NCBI GenBank assembly: GCA_008360955.1
Contig: LUCM01005581.1
Span: forward strand, 252,242 to 316,241
Length of the DNA: 64,000 nt
Direction of reading: 5' to 3'
Source of the DNA: Fasciolopsis buskii
Taxonomy: Eukaryota; Platyhelminthes; Trematoda; Plagiorchiida; Fasciolidae
This document shows, in pieces, positions 1-13,770 of the stretch; position 1 is the first letter of the stretch, and every line of letters starts with the position of its first letter. The notes below the pieces were generated by a model. That model searched no databases. It saw only the letters and a list, made by a program, of their open reading frames with translations, and was not told the DNA's origin. The position numbers and the translations under genes are program-made.

Positions 1-76
1 GTTTTTTTCGGTTCGAATTCAATGATCGAACGATCCATGCGATGATCACACGAAACGATAAGGGGATTGGGTCAAA

Positions 77-272
77 ATGTGTGCTGGCTTAAAAATAACA
101 ATAGTATTTTTGTTATGGTGTTGCGGTATGTTACCCACACCTTGCCGCCACTCCTGCTATTGCTATCTGGGTTCGCGTACGTTGTGTCGGTACCGAAATG
201 TATCATATAGTTGCTTAGCAAACATGCTACTGGGCGAAGAACCCCACTTTATAAATGCGATAAAAGCCGTTT
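77..272 (+). CDS. Possible first coding exon of a secreted or membrane cysteine-rich protein
   Basis: ATG at 77 has A at -3. The first 19 or so residues are signal-peptide-like (KITIVFLLWCCG core). They are followed by C-x3-C-x-C-x7-C at residues 23-37, the cysteine spacing of a leucine-rich-repeat N-terminal cap. A donor-like gtaagg lies at 273 and a gtgaat at 278; either could end the exon. No downstream LRR exon was recognised, and an 81-codon frame is not unusual by chance in this DNA. Treat as a candidate only; a cysteine-rich peptide or no gene at all are equally acceptable readings. Confidence 0.2.
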
Positions 273-322
273 GTAAGGTGAATGAAAAATTCTCGGTTAT
301 TTTATTCGTTTGTCCTAGATAA

Positions 323-3300
323 CTAAATGTGAGTTGCTTCTGGGATTACGAAAGCATTTGAATCACAGAGGTTTGACAACTACTATACCTTCTGTGGCCG
401 ATTCGTTAATGACCTGTTGAATTTAGCATCAGCGGTTAACCACTCATCTATGCTGCTTCTAGCACTAACAGTCAAGTGAAACCAGTAACAGCGAAATCAT
501 TAGGTTTGGATCTTTAAATGAACCCTTGTAATTCCATCAATCCCATTGATTTTCTTGTACGATATCCTGATCCCTCATGAAGTAAGATCATATTTCAGCC
601 TAGGTACCCTTATCGCATCGGGGAATTGTGGACGGTTAATTTTAGCCTCGCGTTATTCGTCTGCGTAAACGTCGATTTAACGAGGATCATCCACTCATGA
701 AATTTCGTTTGTTAGTGGTTTCCCTGCTTTGCCAGTTCTTCTCGTCACACTGTGATCTTACCATTCGGTTGGCAAAAATGATATGGGATGAAAGCATCAA
801 ACTGAGGCTGGTGACTGCCGAGTATACTCTCAGCGATTGTCTAGACATACTTTCCACAGTGGCTTTACTTAGGATGCTTTAGAGCAATTATGACAGTTTC
901 TTGCAGAACGAATGTAGCTGTAACAGTTTGATGGGGCACGATAAATATTCTAATCCGAACTGTTTTTACTCCAGTGTTTTCGTTATGTATCGGAGAGGAA
1001 TTAACTGAAGACCAGATATACGGTTCCCGTGAACTGTGATAAAAAACCAACGGAAATGGAAAACAAAATTTAGTTCAATTATGAAACCCTCTTTTGGGTA
1101 CATCTGAGTAAAATTCAAAAACTCCCGGCTTATTTAACTTGCCTGAATAAGTTAAGAATCTTTTCGACTGAAGAACTCCCATGAAGAATACTCGCACACT
1201 CATAATTCTGTCTGTGGACAGATCAGATAATTTTCATGATCATGCCTCACTAGCAAATTATGAACCTTGTTTATGGGCAGAATAACCGTCTGTGATGATT
1301 TATGACATCAATTGAACCAACCACCGGAGAACAAAATTTGACTTCCTTAATGAAAGTCTTCTGCATGTTCAGCTGATGCAAACGTCTGCGCAGCTGCCGA
1401 TAAATTGACATACGAGATTGAAGTGCACACTCTTTAATCATGATTGTGACACTTTACATGAGAGGGTCACCAAGGTTTTATAAACCTGGCGTATCACTTA
1501 GAACAGTTTCGTCTGCAGAAATCCCATTATCATATGTGAGTTAATGGATATTCTAGATCCAGTTAGCACGATTTTTGATCAATTCGATTGAAAAAATACT
1601 GCTGACAGTTATCCTGATCATGTTTTAGGGTCATCAACTGAGGAGAATTTAACACCAACCGGAGACACCTAGGACCCCATTTCATTTTCTGAAGTAGGTT
1701 ACACGGAAAAAATTGTTAATTTGATAAGAAATTCGTTTCTTTGCATGTACTTTGGTATCCTTGACTTCGGCGATCTTCGCCAGACTGCACCTGACGTTAA
1801 TGGCGTGCCCCTTTGAGAAACCACCTTAACGAGTCATATCGCTGCTTGTTAACGCTGGTCAGGTTGAAATTGTGTGAAAACTTAAAAAACAACTTTCTGT
1901 TCAAATTACGAAATCACATTTGACTTATACAATCGGTCTACTTCACACTAAGTTTATTCATTGGATTTTGTAACGCCAAAGCGTCCCTTCCTTTTCATCT
2001 GAATTCTAAGGTCTTGTTCCACCAATGCTTTTGTTTAATTGAGGCAGAAGATTTAGGAGAGACAGATTGTGCTGTCAATGAAAAAATCGCTCGGTTTCGT
2101 AAAACTGAACCTACCCATTTTGCAGAGCGGTGCTAACTTAATCTCAAAATTTGCAAACAACAGGATCGTAGCCTCGAATAGGGCCTGGTTCTTGTGTCTT
2201 TAAATCAGTCCAACTATGCTTGTGTTAGATAGGAAATATTTTGCAGGCAAAATAGTTGCCCATTCTAGGTTAAATGCCACAGCATTTGCGTGATAAATAA
2301 AGTTTGGGATCCGGACAAAAACTGGGTACTTTGCCTCATTTTGTTAAGTTTAGTTGCCCTAATTTTGGGATAACACGAAGTAATGAACAAACATGTTTAG
2401 CAAAGATGGAAATGTGCCTAACTTAGTGGTAACTAGGTTGATCGTCTTGTCATTTGCGCGCGCAAACTTCGATAGCTTGTGCTGATAAATGATGTTCAAC
2501 TGAACATGAGGTGATTTGATGTGGAAAGGACATAATGGGTAACACCGCAAAAAATTTTGTTATTGATTGCATTGCTACGTTTAGCTCAGGGCACATTTGG
2601 TAGTTATTCAACGGGCGTTAACTAATCATTGAAGATGAAGAATGATCAGGATAAGCGCACGTAGGATCGATGTTCGACGAAATGAGACAAAAGAAGCTAT
2701 TAGGGTAATAGAAAATCAAGGGGCGAATCCAATTTAACGTGGGAAGTAAACAGTTGTGGGTTGAGGCTGACAGTAATGGACGCCAGTAGTTATACATTCA
2801 GATCAAGATCCAGCAGGTCATTGGAAATCCACTTGATCGCTAATGTTGTGACACCGAACAGGGAAGAAAAGCCACCAGTTAGGAAAGTAGCCTAAGCCGA
2901 TGCAATAATCGACCTGAACAGACGGTATGCAGATAAAAATTCAGAATACGAGCAAGAGAGAAGAAAGGGACACTAAAAATAGATAACGGAAAGAGAAAAG
3001 ATGACATACACAACAGATGTTTACAGTGCAGCAACATGAGAAGTTACACAACGCAAGAATGAGTTTTTGGAAGAAACAACTAAGAAGTAACCGTGAGACA
3101 GAGATTTTTTGTACACTAATGTATTCCGCTCGATCCAGTCTATTACGCCATGAGTTCAAGTTACCAAAGCAGTCTTCAGGTCTCGGAAGTAAACGGAGTG
3201 AGTGGTGGTAAGTTGGAAGCCGAAATCTTTTCCTACCGAGGGAATCTTACTCAAAACAATCAGAAATTTGCATAAAGTTGAAGTGGAACATTGATAGCTG

Positions 3301-6300
3301 TTAAAGGTGGTGGTTGTTCCGGTAAACTGTTGTAGTCGAGACAAAGATGATTTCGAACAGCCAATTGCTTGTGAATTAGAGCCACCTTGATTTTAAGTAC
3401 ATCACCACATGGGCACATTTGAGAGCGAAAAATGCTAAATGATGACAATAACTTTGCGAGATATGCGTGCTCTACGACAAGGCTACTAGGAATATAAAAC
3501 GGCGGACTGATGATAATCGATACAGACAAATAACCAACATTGTAGCCAAGGTGGAATATTATACGTTTGCTTTGATCATGCTTAGATTGATCACAGAGCA
3601 GGAAGGACCATGGCGTTGGTTTAATATGTCTAATGGATAAAGCGGCAAGAATATATGATGGTCCCATCTTCAATTTCTAACACTAGATGCGTGAGTGATT
3701 TGTTCTTGACAGCTGATAGTCTGTTTCATGAGCCGGAAAACTGACAGTCAGATCTAGCACTAGTTATGTTTCGACTACTCGTGTTCCAAAATTGGCAGTC
3801 GCCAGGTCCAATTCCGACTGATCTTCTGCTCCAGTGAGTAGTAGCAACTGCTGACTCAGATATAATGTCAAAATGCTATTATTACTTTTTGATAGTAACA
3901 CATGCAGGAATACATTGGTGTTTATCATTGCAGTGTGAACCATATTTACATGAAGCTAATTCGAACCAATTTATGTTTTGCAAACCACGCCAAGAAGTTG
4001 ACATGTGTCATCCCCAAACTGGGATCCTGCCATTTTTACATAACAGAGTGTGAACTGACCTAGATTTGAGACATTCGTCTGTAGTTTGTTGTCTCCTTCT
4101 TGCTCAAGTGTACCAATCATTTTTTTCGTTTCCATTCCACCTGCTGAGAAAGTGCATTCGCCAGGGGCAGACGGCTTTTCTATCTCTATCAGCAAGCTCT
4201 GCGATGCCACCTACTTCAAGTTTTAGTGGACCAATTGGTCAAGTGCCACGATGGGACAGTTTGCGTTATTTAGATGGAACATAGTGGTCTCTCGCATTGT
4301 CAGTTAAACAGGACGAACAATTCTCTTAGTTTTGTCGCAACCGGTTTTGACGATGTTCTCTTCAATGATTTGGATTTACTGGAGAATTATTAATTTAGCA
4401 TTTATTTGCTCATCAGTTTGTCCCAGCGGTTCGAGGATTGTATTACGCATTCAGATTTATTTGCTCAAGCCAACTTATTTAGGGTGATCAACTTGATTAT
4501 CGTGAAGGGGATTTGAAAAACGACTCGCTCACTTCCAAATAAAATTATGGACATTTGAGTTTCCTAGTCATTCTGCTTCAGGTTAGGTGTAGTGAAATGC
4601 ACAAAAGAATAAAGAAGGAACACCGATCCGTCTAAGTTATCCAAATAGCTTTAGTAGACATTGGAAAATAATTGGCACGAGTAGACTTTATTGAAAATCT
4701 CCGAAGTGACTACTAGACGTCGTAGAGTTTCAATGGTTTCCATTTATTTTGATCGTTTATTTCGAACACTGACAGTTCCCAAATATTTCATAGCATCGTC
4801 TTACTCACGAGAACTCAGATTATACGATAAACACAAATTTATCGATTTATAAGCATCTCAAATGATTGGAAGCCAGCGCGTATTTGAGGGTTACAAAAGA
4901 TTATGCCCAAGTGTCCAGAAGAGCAACAAGCCAGCCTATCAAAGTGGAACCGCTGGTCAATACAAAGTTGGACACGATTGCATAAAACAACCGATCAAAC
5001 AGGTGAAAGAATGCACTTATCCTGTCTACTCGTTCAAGACCTTTAGAAATTTAGTCATGTGTACTCACGTGATTAGAGATTTCTAATCCCCTGCAAACAG
5101 TTGCCAGATTTAAAGATTCTCCGGCAGAACCAGAAGAACGTCCGCCAACTTGAGCGGTACCTCGAGGTTTACTGAATGCTTGTCGAGGTGCCCGTTAGAT
5201 TCAGTCCTATTATAAACCAAGCACGAAAACAACTGAGGAAACCTGAGGCAGTAGTTTTCTGTAATAAACAATTATTTAAAAATAATCAATAAAATGTCAG
5301 TATGAAACTCATCCTTATAACCGTGTAAGTAAAATTGGACAGTTTAACGAAATACCCCGTTTCCATACTGAACGTGCTCGTCAGGTCTTATTCCGATGAG
5401 ATATGGAGATGAATTACATTTACTGTAAGTGTATAAGCTTTGACAATACGAAAGTAATGCTATGCTGAAGAGCACAAATGGGCATAGGTGTCTGGGTTAT
5501 CTAAAACTAGGTGTTAAAGGATAAGCAATAATACTCCAATCATGCATGTTTTTTCCGGCCAGTAGATGCTGATTCTAAAACAATTGTGTCCTCACGTTGA
5601 CTCTTCGAGAACCAATCGATATGCAGTTCAAACACAGTGGAATTGCCGGTTTTTATGGTAGGGATTATACAAAACATTTAAAGTGCGTGAAAAAGACTTT
5701 TCCCTGGAAGTTATGATGAAAGAGCCTGTGATATGGACTCTGATAAATATGTATATGCATAAAATATCCTAATTAGTTTAAAAGCTATTTTGCGAATTTC
5801 AGAGTTCCACTGGACTTTGCGCTGAAACCGAAATACTCAGAAAGCTGGTAAACAGCCAGCTCAAAATGCAGAGAGTTATTTCCACTAGAAGTAATGACAT
5901 AATGAACTAACAGAATCTAATGAAGTTATGGACCTACCCCTGGAATGGAACGGTTTGTAGCAGACGGTGTTGGGACAGTAAAGAGGCAAACTTTTGAACA
6001 AAACTGAAATGTTCAAATTATTGCCAGTCGAATCCGAGGAGCGCATCCGGGATATCGTATATTCTTAGTAGTGCACAGAATATTCGCATTAAAATCAGCA
6101 CCATTTACCATGTCAGATTTAACCAATATCTGCTCTCGAAAATCGATTCCTTGATAACGTGTAAACAGCAATTAAGACGAAGCTGAAAAACAAATTACAT
6201 GTGTGTGTACTCCTTGCAATGGACTGGTACAAAGCCTTCAAATGAATAAATCATGTTTCGCTAATAGATAGTTTATAACGAGTGGCTACGGTTCATGTAC

Positions 6301-7559
6301 TCCGGAGTTTCTTCTCTGTTTTTAAGCATGACAAATGAAGATTTCATTGTGACACTTGGTATCAGTGTTCACTAAATTAACCATTAAGCGAACTGCTTTT
6401 CGCATTTTAAAAATGGGTAAAAATCACCAAGTGATGAAACAAAACTGTCATTAAAAGAGCCTTACATATGCGAAAGAAAGAAAACAACGGTTGAGGCTGA
6501 AATTTTAGAGCCGATAGGTATCTGCAAAACAGTTTACACTGTTCACGCGCCTTAGGAAAGATCGATTAAAAAACTTCCGTTTGACTTGAAGTGCTCGGTT
6601 TTCTGTAAGAATGGTTCTTTGCTGGTTCGCATTATTAGCCTCTAGAAAAAATCGGCGTGGTTGCCTAAACGGTGGGATTTACGGTCGAAAAGTTTTCAAG
6701 ATTTATTCTTGAAGAAAAATTAAATGTTGTCGTCATCAATAAAATCACGAGTATTTTAGTGTCCCTCTGATAAGTTTGGTTTTCATGAATTGGTAGCAAC
6801 ACCTTTTTGAAGCCCACTGTTTGTGGCACTTGAAAACAGAACAAATATCCTCATTTCTGATAGTTGCGGCTTCGGTGAGATATCCACTAAAAAAATCATT
6901 CGAATGAGTCTCATGAATCGGTATGGTAAAGGGTGACACACCCATGTAAACCGGATTTGTTATTTATAGACGAAAAGCGCGTTTCAGTGGAAGTAAATTG
7001 TGAATACACAGTGCGATCCACGATGACACCAGTCGAAGGATGCACACAGCTGCCTTTCGATGCAAAGCATGTTACCTGGACAAAGATAATTTAACATGGA
7101 GATGAATAAATGACCTAGCCTTAGTGCGCAGGCATTTGTGGGTGTGTCCTGTGCATTCTAACCGGAAGCGAAATTCAGTGCGACTGATTACCTATCATCG
7201 CGTACATCCTCGTTTGCCACGCTGCTCGGAATTTACTTTCTTGTCCGTAGTACTCTTATTACAGAGTCATCCTAAGTAGCGCATATCCTCTTACACTTAA
7301 TCTCTCTGATTTCCGTACGGTTGTTTGTACATTCCGCTAGATTTTGTTAATTAGGTACTGTTAGAAATCGAGTTACACGCTTGTTGCTGAAGGCATATGA
7401 ACACCCAATGAAGCGTCTAGCGGAACAAAGAGCTGCATTTGAGCAAATTTATTTTATCAGTGTTTAGACTGATCCTGACACTGAGGCAAATGTTCCTAAA
7501 CATTTTGCGGAACAACTATCTAATCATCTCTTTGATCATTACCTACATTGACTGTTATT
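323..7559. other. Non-coding DNA, no supported gene
   Basis: Only short open frames (up to 137 codons, at 3260-3673 on the minus strand) with no recognisable family. A 14-bp CpG-rich perfect palindrome lies at 2453-2466, as expected by chance in a window this size. No RNA gene or repeat array seen. Confidence 0.6.
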
Positions 7560-7989
7560 TGTGCACTAACTTAGGCGGTTCTAATGCATTTCATACATCT
7601 TCCTTATTATCCCTTGGTGTCCTCAATCCTGTAGCCTTCCACGGGTAACGGTGCTGTTCTTGACCTAGCTTTGGTTAACTTTCCTGAAATTCTCTCTGCC
7701 TATCAACAAAATCCCATCGGAATATCTGAAAATTTTCATTCTCATCCCTGGTTTGCTGTAAAGCTAATTGGCTAATTCGATTTATATTCCTCATAAACAT
7801 CGTAACTAGAAGTGTAGACTTTCAAGTGGACCTGAATATGCTACGTGGTATGGCCGGATGCACCGACTTTCCAGTTTTCGCTTTTCGACAGGCGTCACAA
7901 TGCTGCGGGCACCAAACTGATTGTCTTAACTTCTACTATGTCTGCTGTCCCACTGACACATTGTGCCCGATCTGATAGGTTTCACCTCC

Positions 7990-8035
<46 letters not shown>

Positions 8036-9330
8036 AAAACGACCTCATCAAGGTGAAAAAAGGTGGCATAAAGATGGTTTACTGCATATTGTCAAATGTC
8101 TCACTGTCGCTACCAAACCTAAGACCAGATAGCTGAAATTACTGTATCCCATCACCAACTGGTTACAAAGGCTGCCGCGAGATTTGAAGAGCCTTGAAAC
8201 AGCTGTATAGCTCGGAATCAAAAGTCCATTCGTCAAGTCCAGGAATTTAACTACCGGTTCTTTAAAAGTCACTCCTCATTTCCCTGTAATTGTTATTCTT
8301 TAGGAAGTCATCCCGACATCGCGAAACTCTGTTCTGAGAATGTTTTCTCTGCACTCCTAGCAAGAAGTCCCGTGGACACGATTTACTTTCTTCCTTACTA
8401 CCCAAAGCATATGCGCCTCACCCAGCAGACCCATTTTTCAACCTTCATGTCCCTTGTCTTGTGGCAGAAACCCTGCTTCATTATTGAAAATATGTTAGCG
8501 CAGGGCTAATTTCCAACAAAGGATCTGATGGGTATAGACCCATTTTCCACTCCTCCTCTTTTTTCGTGTTTGAGAATTTGGTTCCTAATCACATTTTAGC
8601 TGACATTTAGATCAGTGATTTAATAGATCTTGCGTACAAACCTTCAGTGTCTACACTCTGTAAGTTATACAATTCAATCAGCTATTTCTTCCCTTGATGT
8701 TGCATCGATTTGTTCATCCTGAGTATGGTGGCACCTCTGGTTTCCTCGTATGCAATATCCACCATCAGATTCGTCACGAAAACGTTATTTATCGTAACGC
8801 CTGAATTGTTCCACCTAACTAGTTTTACAGCCGTACTGAATCCAATTTCTTTCAGTAGGAGTATGTCCGTACTTCTTCCATTTACCTGTGTATTTTCCAA
8901 GAAGCCATTATAATCTCCACTCGCCCCCCACTTTATGCTAAAAAGCTCTCTATCCCCCTCACCCTTTTGGAATACCGTTTTGCCAAAAGCACTGTGTATG
9001 GTTTTTCCTAAAATTTGAAGGCAGCCTTAATGGTCTGCAAAATAATGCAAACGAATTCAGCGACCGGTCTTTTTCTTATGCCCTAAATCCCCATATTTAT
9101 GTAACTTGAAGTATTCTTCAATCTTCAGTGTAATTCTCGATATTCATCGATCGTTAGTTACTTCCCTTCTCTGTTAAGTCACACCAAATGCATCCAAAAT
9201 GACTTCTCTGTCTCCCCAGTAAAAAACGTCACCCATAAGCTTTCTCTAATAAAACATCCTGTATCTGTCTCCCGCAAATTGCGCAAATCCTGTTTTTTTG
9301 TTCTTTAGTCTGAGAAAAATTCTCGAACTA
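7560..9330 (+). mobile_element. Decayed non-LTR retrotransposon (CR1/Jockey-like)
   Basis: Three conceptual segments in the same orientation and canonical order. (1) 7644-7772: a frame with AVLDLALVNFPEIL followed by P-I-G-x-S-E-N-F, matching the end of LINE endonuclease domains (xLDLxxTNxPELx then PLGxSDH). (2) 8488-8607: GSDGYRPIF followed by FFVFENLVPNHIL, matching the start of the reverse transcriptase (NYRPISLxxxxxKVFEKLVxxxL). (3) 9014-9106: SLNGLQNNANEFSD then ALNPHI, matching the block after the catalytic ADD box (LQxDLxxLxxWxxxNxLxxNxxK). Stops and frameshifts separate them and the catalytic box is not recognisable, so the copy is dead. The (CA)n tract at 7993-8033 lies inside it. 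The clade cannot be fixed by eye. Confidence 0.5.
7993..8033. repeat. (CA)n microsatellite
   Basis: Uninterrupted CA dinucleotide repeat of 41 bp (about 20 units), directly readable. It lies within the decayed retrotransposon region and creates a spurious Thr-His repeat frame. Confidence 0.97.
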
Positions 9331-12300
9331 TCTCACTAAAGTTCCATTTAAATCGACTCAAATGAGATTCTAGTGAGAAATTAAGAAAAGGGCACACTAG
9401 TACAGGGGTGTTTGGACAGAAGAGTACCGCGTACATATGCCTAAAAAGCGGCAAAATTCACGAAACTGGTCGTGTGCCTCCGGGGACTTTTGTTCATCCA
9501 TCCGCATGCGGAACATACTACTGAAAGTAAACGCTCGGAGTACCTTAAAAACTTCGTCTTCAATTTTTCAATTCAGGCGTTTTTACTTTCTGGATGTACC
9601 ATCCCTCGGTATTAGTTCCCGACTTAAAAGAGAATAACATCTTCAGACCTCTAAGTTGCTTGCATTTTGTTGTGGAACTAACATAGCCACGCTTGCTGAT
9701 TTCAATGTTGAGAAACACTTTGAGGCCTTATACAGATTTTCAGACAGTGCCTTATCAAACATTAACCATTGTCATCCAAAACTTCCTTTCATTTTTCACC
9801 TGATTGCACATTTAGTTTCCTACCTTTTTGAATCTTTATATATGAGAACAATGTCGGTTCTCACCCTGTTCATTCCCGAGTAAATCGCGGATTGGTAAAG
9901 AATGATCCCAGAGTCCCAGTTATAGTGTTTGTATATTTTTTCTCATCACAGTCCTTGGAAACTGTGTATTTCAAAGAAATACGAATTGATGTATGTCAGC
10001 TTTTGTCTTACATCTTCATCATATGCATTATTTTTTTTCAGCTGTGAATTCTCCCAACTCCGAGTGCATGAAACGAATATTTGGATTACTTGATTTGACT
10101 GAAGCGGTGATCGGCTAACCGAGGGCTTGTGGTTACGACCATAAATCTGATGCACAGACTCATCAACTGAAGATTCGTGGAGGTGCCGCTACCTGAGAAC
10201 TATCGACTCCGAATGTGTCAAAGATGATACTGAAAACAGCAAAAAGCGGGTTTGGATTTTAAAATCCATGTGCAAACGGAAAAGACAAAATATCCACTCA
10301 TTACTTTATTAACCATCCTAGTCCAAGTTAAAATTTGCACTAACGCGAGCTATAATAAAAAAGCATGTTTCAGAAACAAATGTTACAGATATGTTGGACG
10401 CGAGAGTGTTGATCAACGGTATTTTTTACCTTGATGAAAAACAGAACATCAGCCTGTTAAAAGATTCAAAGGGAAAAAAATTGGTTCCGTTTTTAACGGA
10501 TCTTGGGTAGGAAGATGACAACCTGTTGAGATGCTCTAGTTTTCGAAATTCAAATTCACGGTATTTGTTTATTTGGTACTACACGAAAAGATTAGTGGAC
10601 CCTGAAATCACCTTGAGTTGAAAGCGCTTACCACAACACAATGGAAGTCTAAACTGTTTTGGAGTTATTGGAGTCCGTTTGATTGCAATGATGCATTTCC
10701 CTCTCCGTCGGGAAATGGGTAGGCACGTGTGTTTACATAGTCGAATTTGCTTTCAGGAGTTTTCCGCGGTTTTTTGCACCTTATGTGGAAGTCAGAGTGA
10801 TTAACAGGAGCACTCGGAGCATTTTGCTTCTTTTTTGACGGGGGATTCCGTTTAGAACTTCAATTGGACAGTCACCGGGGAAAAGCACGATCAAATTAAC
10901 TGGGTCAAAATTTGACCATAATTTTCATACTAAGATATTTCGCCAGAAGAAATTCCAAAAGCGGAGACGTGACTTGCGACAAAAGCCACATCGTGACTTT
11001 GTGTTTCAGTGTAAAGTCCTCCCCGAAAAATCAAGCCGATGATAGTACACTGTTATGAAGGAGGATTGAGGGATGACATCTATAGCCTACTTGTGAATAA
11101 AAGAGGAAGAATACAGTTAATGGTAAGATCATATACAATAATACCATTAAATTTTCCATGGAAAGTACCTTGTGAGAGAACAAGTAATTCAGTGAAGGAA
11201 CGTATTGCAAATGAGGAAGCAATTGAGCTTTGACCGAAAGCATGAGGTGATTGAATTGACTCGATGTATATGCTGATTTTCCTCGCTTTCGTTACCTTAG
11301 TCGTTGTGCCAAAAGTTTCAGGTGACTCAATTTGTATATTTTGCATGCTGCAATAACCTTTCAATAACTTTAAATTATCCAAGTGTGGACGAAATGACCA
11401 ATATCTCAAAAAACCTAATTGACTCGTGTGAATTGCCAACGAAAAATCGTGAATAATCCACGGACATATTCGTTTGATTCGTGCACATCTGACGCAATAA
11501 AAATTCGAGTTTGTAAGAAAAATTGGCATGCTCATCTGTATGGTTTATTTGTGGGCTCATCTGAGCTAAATTCGGACTCATGCGCAATACAGAATGAAAG
11601 TAATTGAGAGCATTGCATTGGAAACATATGGATGTAGACTACGTATAGCTGGAAACGGCTCAAGTAGTTCACCCGCTGGGATACAGCTGTTAGTCATCAG
11701 CCGATCATCAACATCCATCCAAAGTCTTATTGAGGACTTAGTAAATTAAGTAAGTCTTGGGGTAAGACTCTGTGGTTGTGGTTAGCACGTAATCATCCAA
11801 TTTTCTATCTCGGTATTTTTTAATTTTTCTGGTTTAATCGGCCTGGTCTGCCCGTCTGTTTTTTGAAAACAATTTGGACTGCATTCGTTCATGCGGTTAC
11901 GGTGTTATCTGTATATTGTTCGAATGGCGGACGCTGTCTTGTGCATTCTGAAGCCTTTCTTGAAAATAAATTTTGCTTCACAGTTACGTCTATATTATTC
12001 CAAGTACCTGAGGATTTGGCTACGGTCCTTTGTTTGCCACTTACTACCTGAATTTGCCTTTGAATTATGGCTTGTTTCAAAGACTTATTAAAGATCACAC
12101 GTGTTTCTATTCGTCCGATTGATGCGTCCTTAATGCAGCGCATTATAAGCTCCAGCGAACACAGTAGAAACGTGACTAAGATTATAATGCCTTGCTTCAT
12201 TTGATTTAGGTTACGGATGCAGATTATTTGTTTTATGTTCTTAGTATTTCACAGACGATAATTATCGGTATTTGTTGAACAATGAACGTTTGCGATGGTT

Positions 12301-13744
12301 GCTTATTAGTTGAAGTTAATTTTGGAAATATGCCGATCTTAAGTATTCAGATTCACGGCGCACGCTTGCGTAATAATGTATGAACAAACGGAGATATTAT
12401 CCTTCCGCTTAATCAACTGGAAATCCAGTTTTTGTTTAAAGATCGAAACAGGAAGTCGGTCCACCAGAACAATAGCTTTACTTTTGAACTGATTTCACAA
12501 TAGTCTGTGGTTTTGAATGTTTCACCTATATGGAGTACATTTAACTGACGCATTTCGTTAAGTATATGAATGCTGCAGACTTTTATTCTAAAATGTTTAC
12601 ACAAATTATATAATTTTACCTAGTGGCCTGAAATCAGTCCTTTCAGACAACCACAAAACAATACGTGGGAGAAAAAGAAAACCAGTATAAGCTATGACTA
12701 GAAATAAAACCACAACACGTTTGCTTTGTTCTGCTTTCTGGTGCGTTATTGCCGGTGTACCTTAAAATGTTGCTTTTGCGAGCAAAATTGCTCCCATTCG
12801 ATATCGCTTGTGACCTTCGCTTATCGGAGATGATTATGAGCATCCATCGTCGAAGATGTAAAAATGCGATATTGAATTTTGTGTCCGTGTGTCGCTGATA
12901 TTTGGTGCTTCCTTTCAATGGGAGATGCGAGCATGCATCGCGGACAGAAGTCTCATCCAGGGTAAAAGTAGTTGTCACTTTTGAAAGGAGAACGAAATAC
13001 ACAAGCACAATTTCGAAGAACATAACTGAATATAGGCTGTCATGAACGGAGAAGAAAGCAAGTTGGCCGTCTTAAACACCAACTGCAATCCCTTCTGGAT
13101 TTTTGAGTTGTCTCACATGTATCGATTTGTCTATCTTGAAGAGATAAAACAGCAAAATCGTAGTAGTTAGACATTTTTGTAATATACACACTGATCTGGT
13201 ACCAGGAGTTTAAATTCCAAAGCTCACAATGTTCAGATTTGTTGAAAATAGACATAATTGAGTATTCTTTCCAAGATATCAACAGTTGACTGAATTAACA
13301 ACAGTCTTTCGTCAATCACATTCCGATTCATTTTATAAAAGATAATTGCTAATAATGTTTATATTCTTGATGGAAGACTCGCGGACAAATTAACAAAATG
13401 ATAACAGGTGTATTTTGTTTGTTCCCCTTTAAAAGCATCATTGCAGAAAAACCGCCAGAAGGAGCATGGCAGCGCGTTCTTAATCTTAGTTCATCGAAAT
13501 ATCCTACACCGTTCACAAAGTACCCATAGTGAGTAACACGAGCTCACACCAATGCATGTCGTGCGTTCTGTGGACTATCATATTAGTTTGGTTGTGCAAT
13601 TGTCGATGTTAGCTAATCGCGGACCAGCGTGTGCTGCAAATGTATATGAGAAAGCTTGCGTCATCCTTCTGACAGGGTTTACAAAGTTGACGAGTCAAAG
13701 GCTTATTCTAATGGAAAACCAGAAAAATGATGATTTACGTATGT

Positions 13745-13770
13745 TATATATATATATATATATATATATA
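13745..13770. repeat. (TA)n microsatellite
   Basis: Uninterrupted TA repeat of 26 bp (13 units). Confidence 0.95.

Noticed and set aside
10..21. tRNA B-box-like GGTTCGAATTC at the left edge
   Set aside because: The flanking bases cannot form a T-arm stem and the rest of a tRNA would lie outside the window.
1472..1487. 16-bp sequence AGGTTTTATAAACCTG shared with 15812-15827
   Set aside because: One shared 16-mer in 64 kb is about what chance predicts, and the flanks do not align.
11080..11535. 151-codon minus-strand open frame
   Set aside because: No recognisable domain, no paired splice sites, and several other frames overlap it on both strands.
12643..13023. 126-codon minus frame with hydrophobic N-terminus
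   Set aside because: No donor-like site early in the frame, no cysteine framework or domain; length is compatible with chance.
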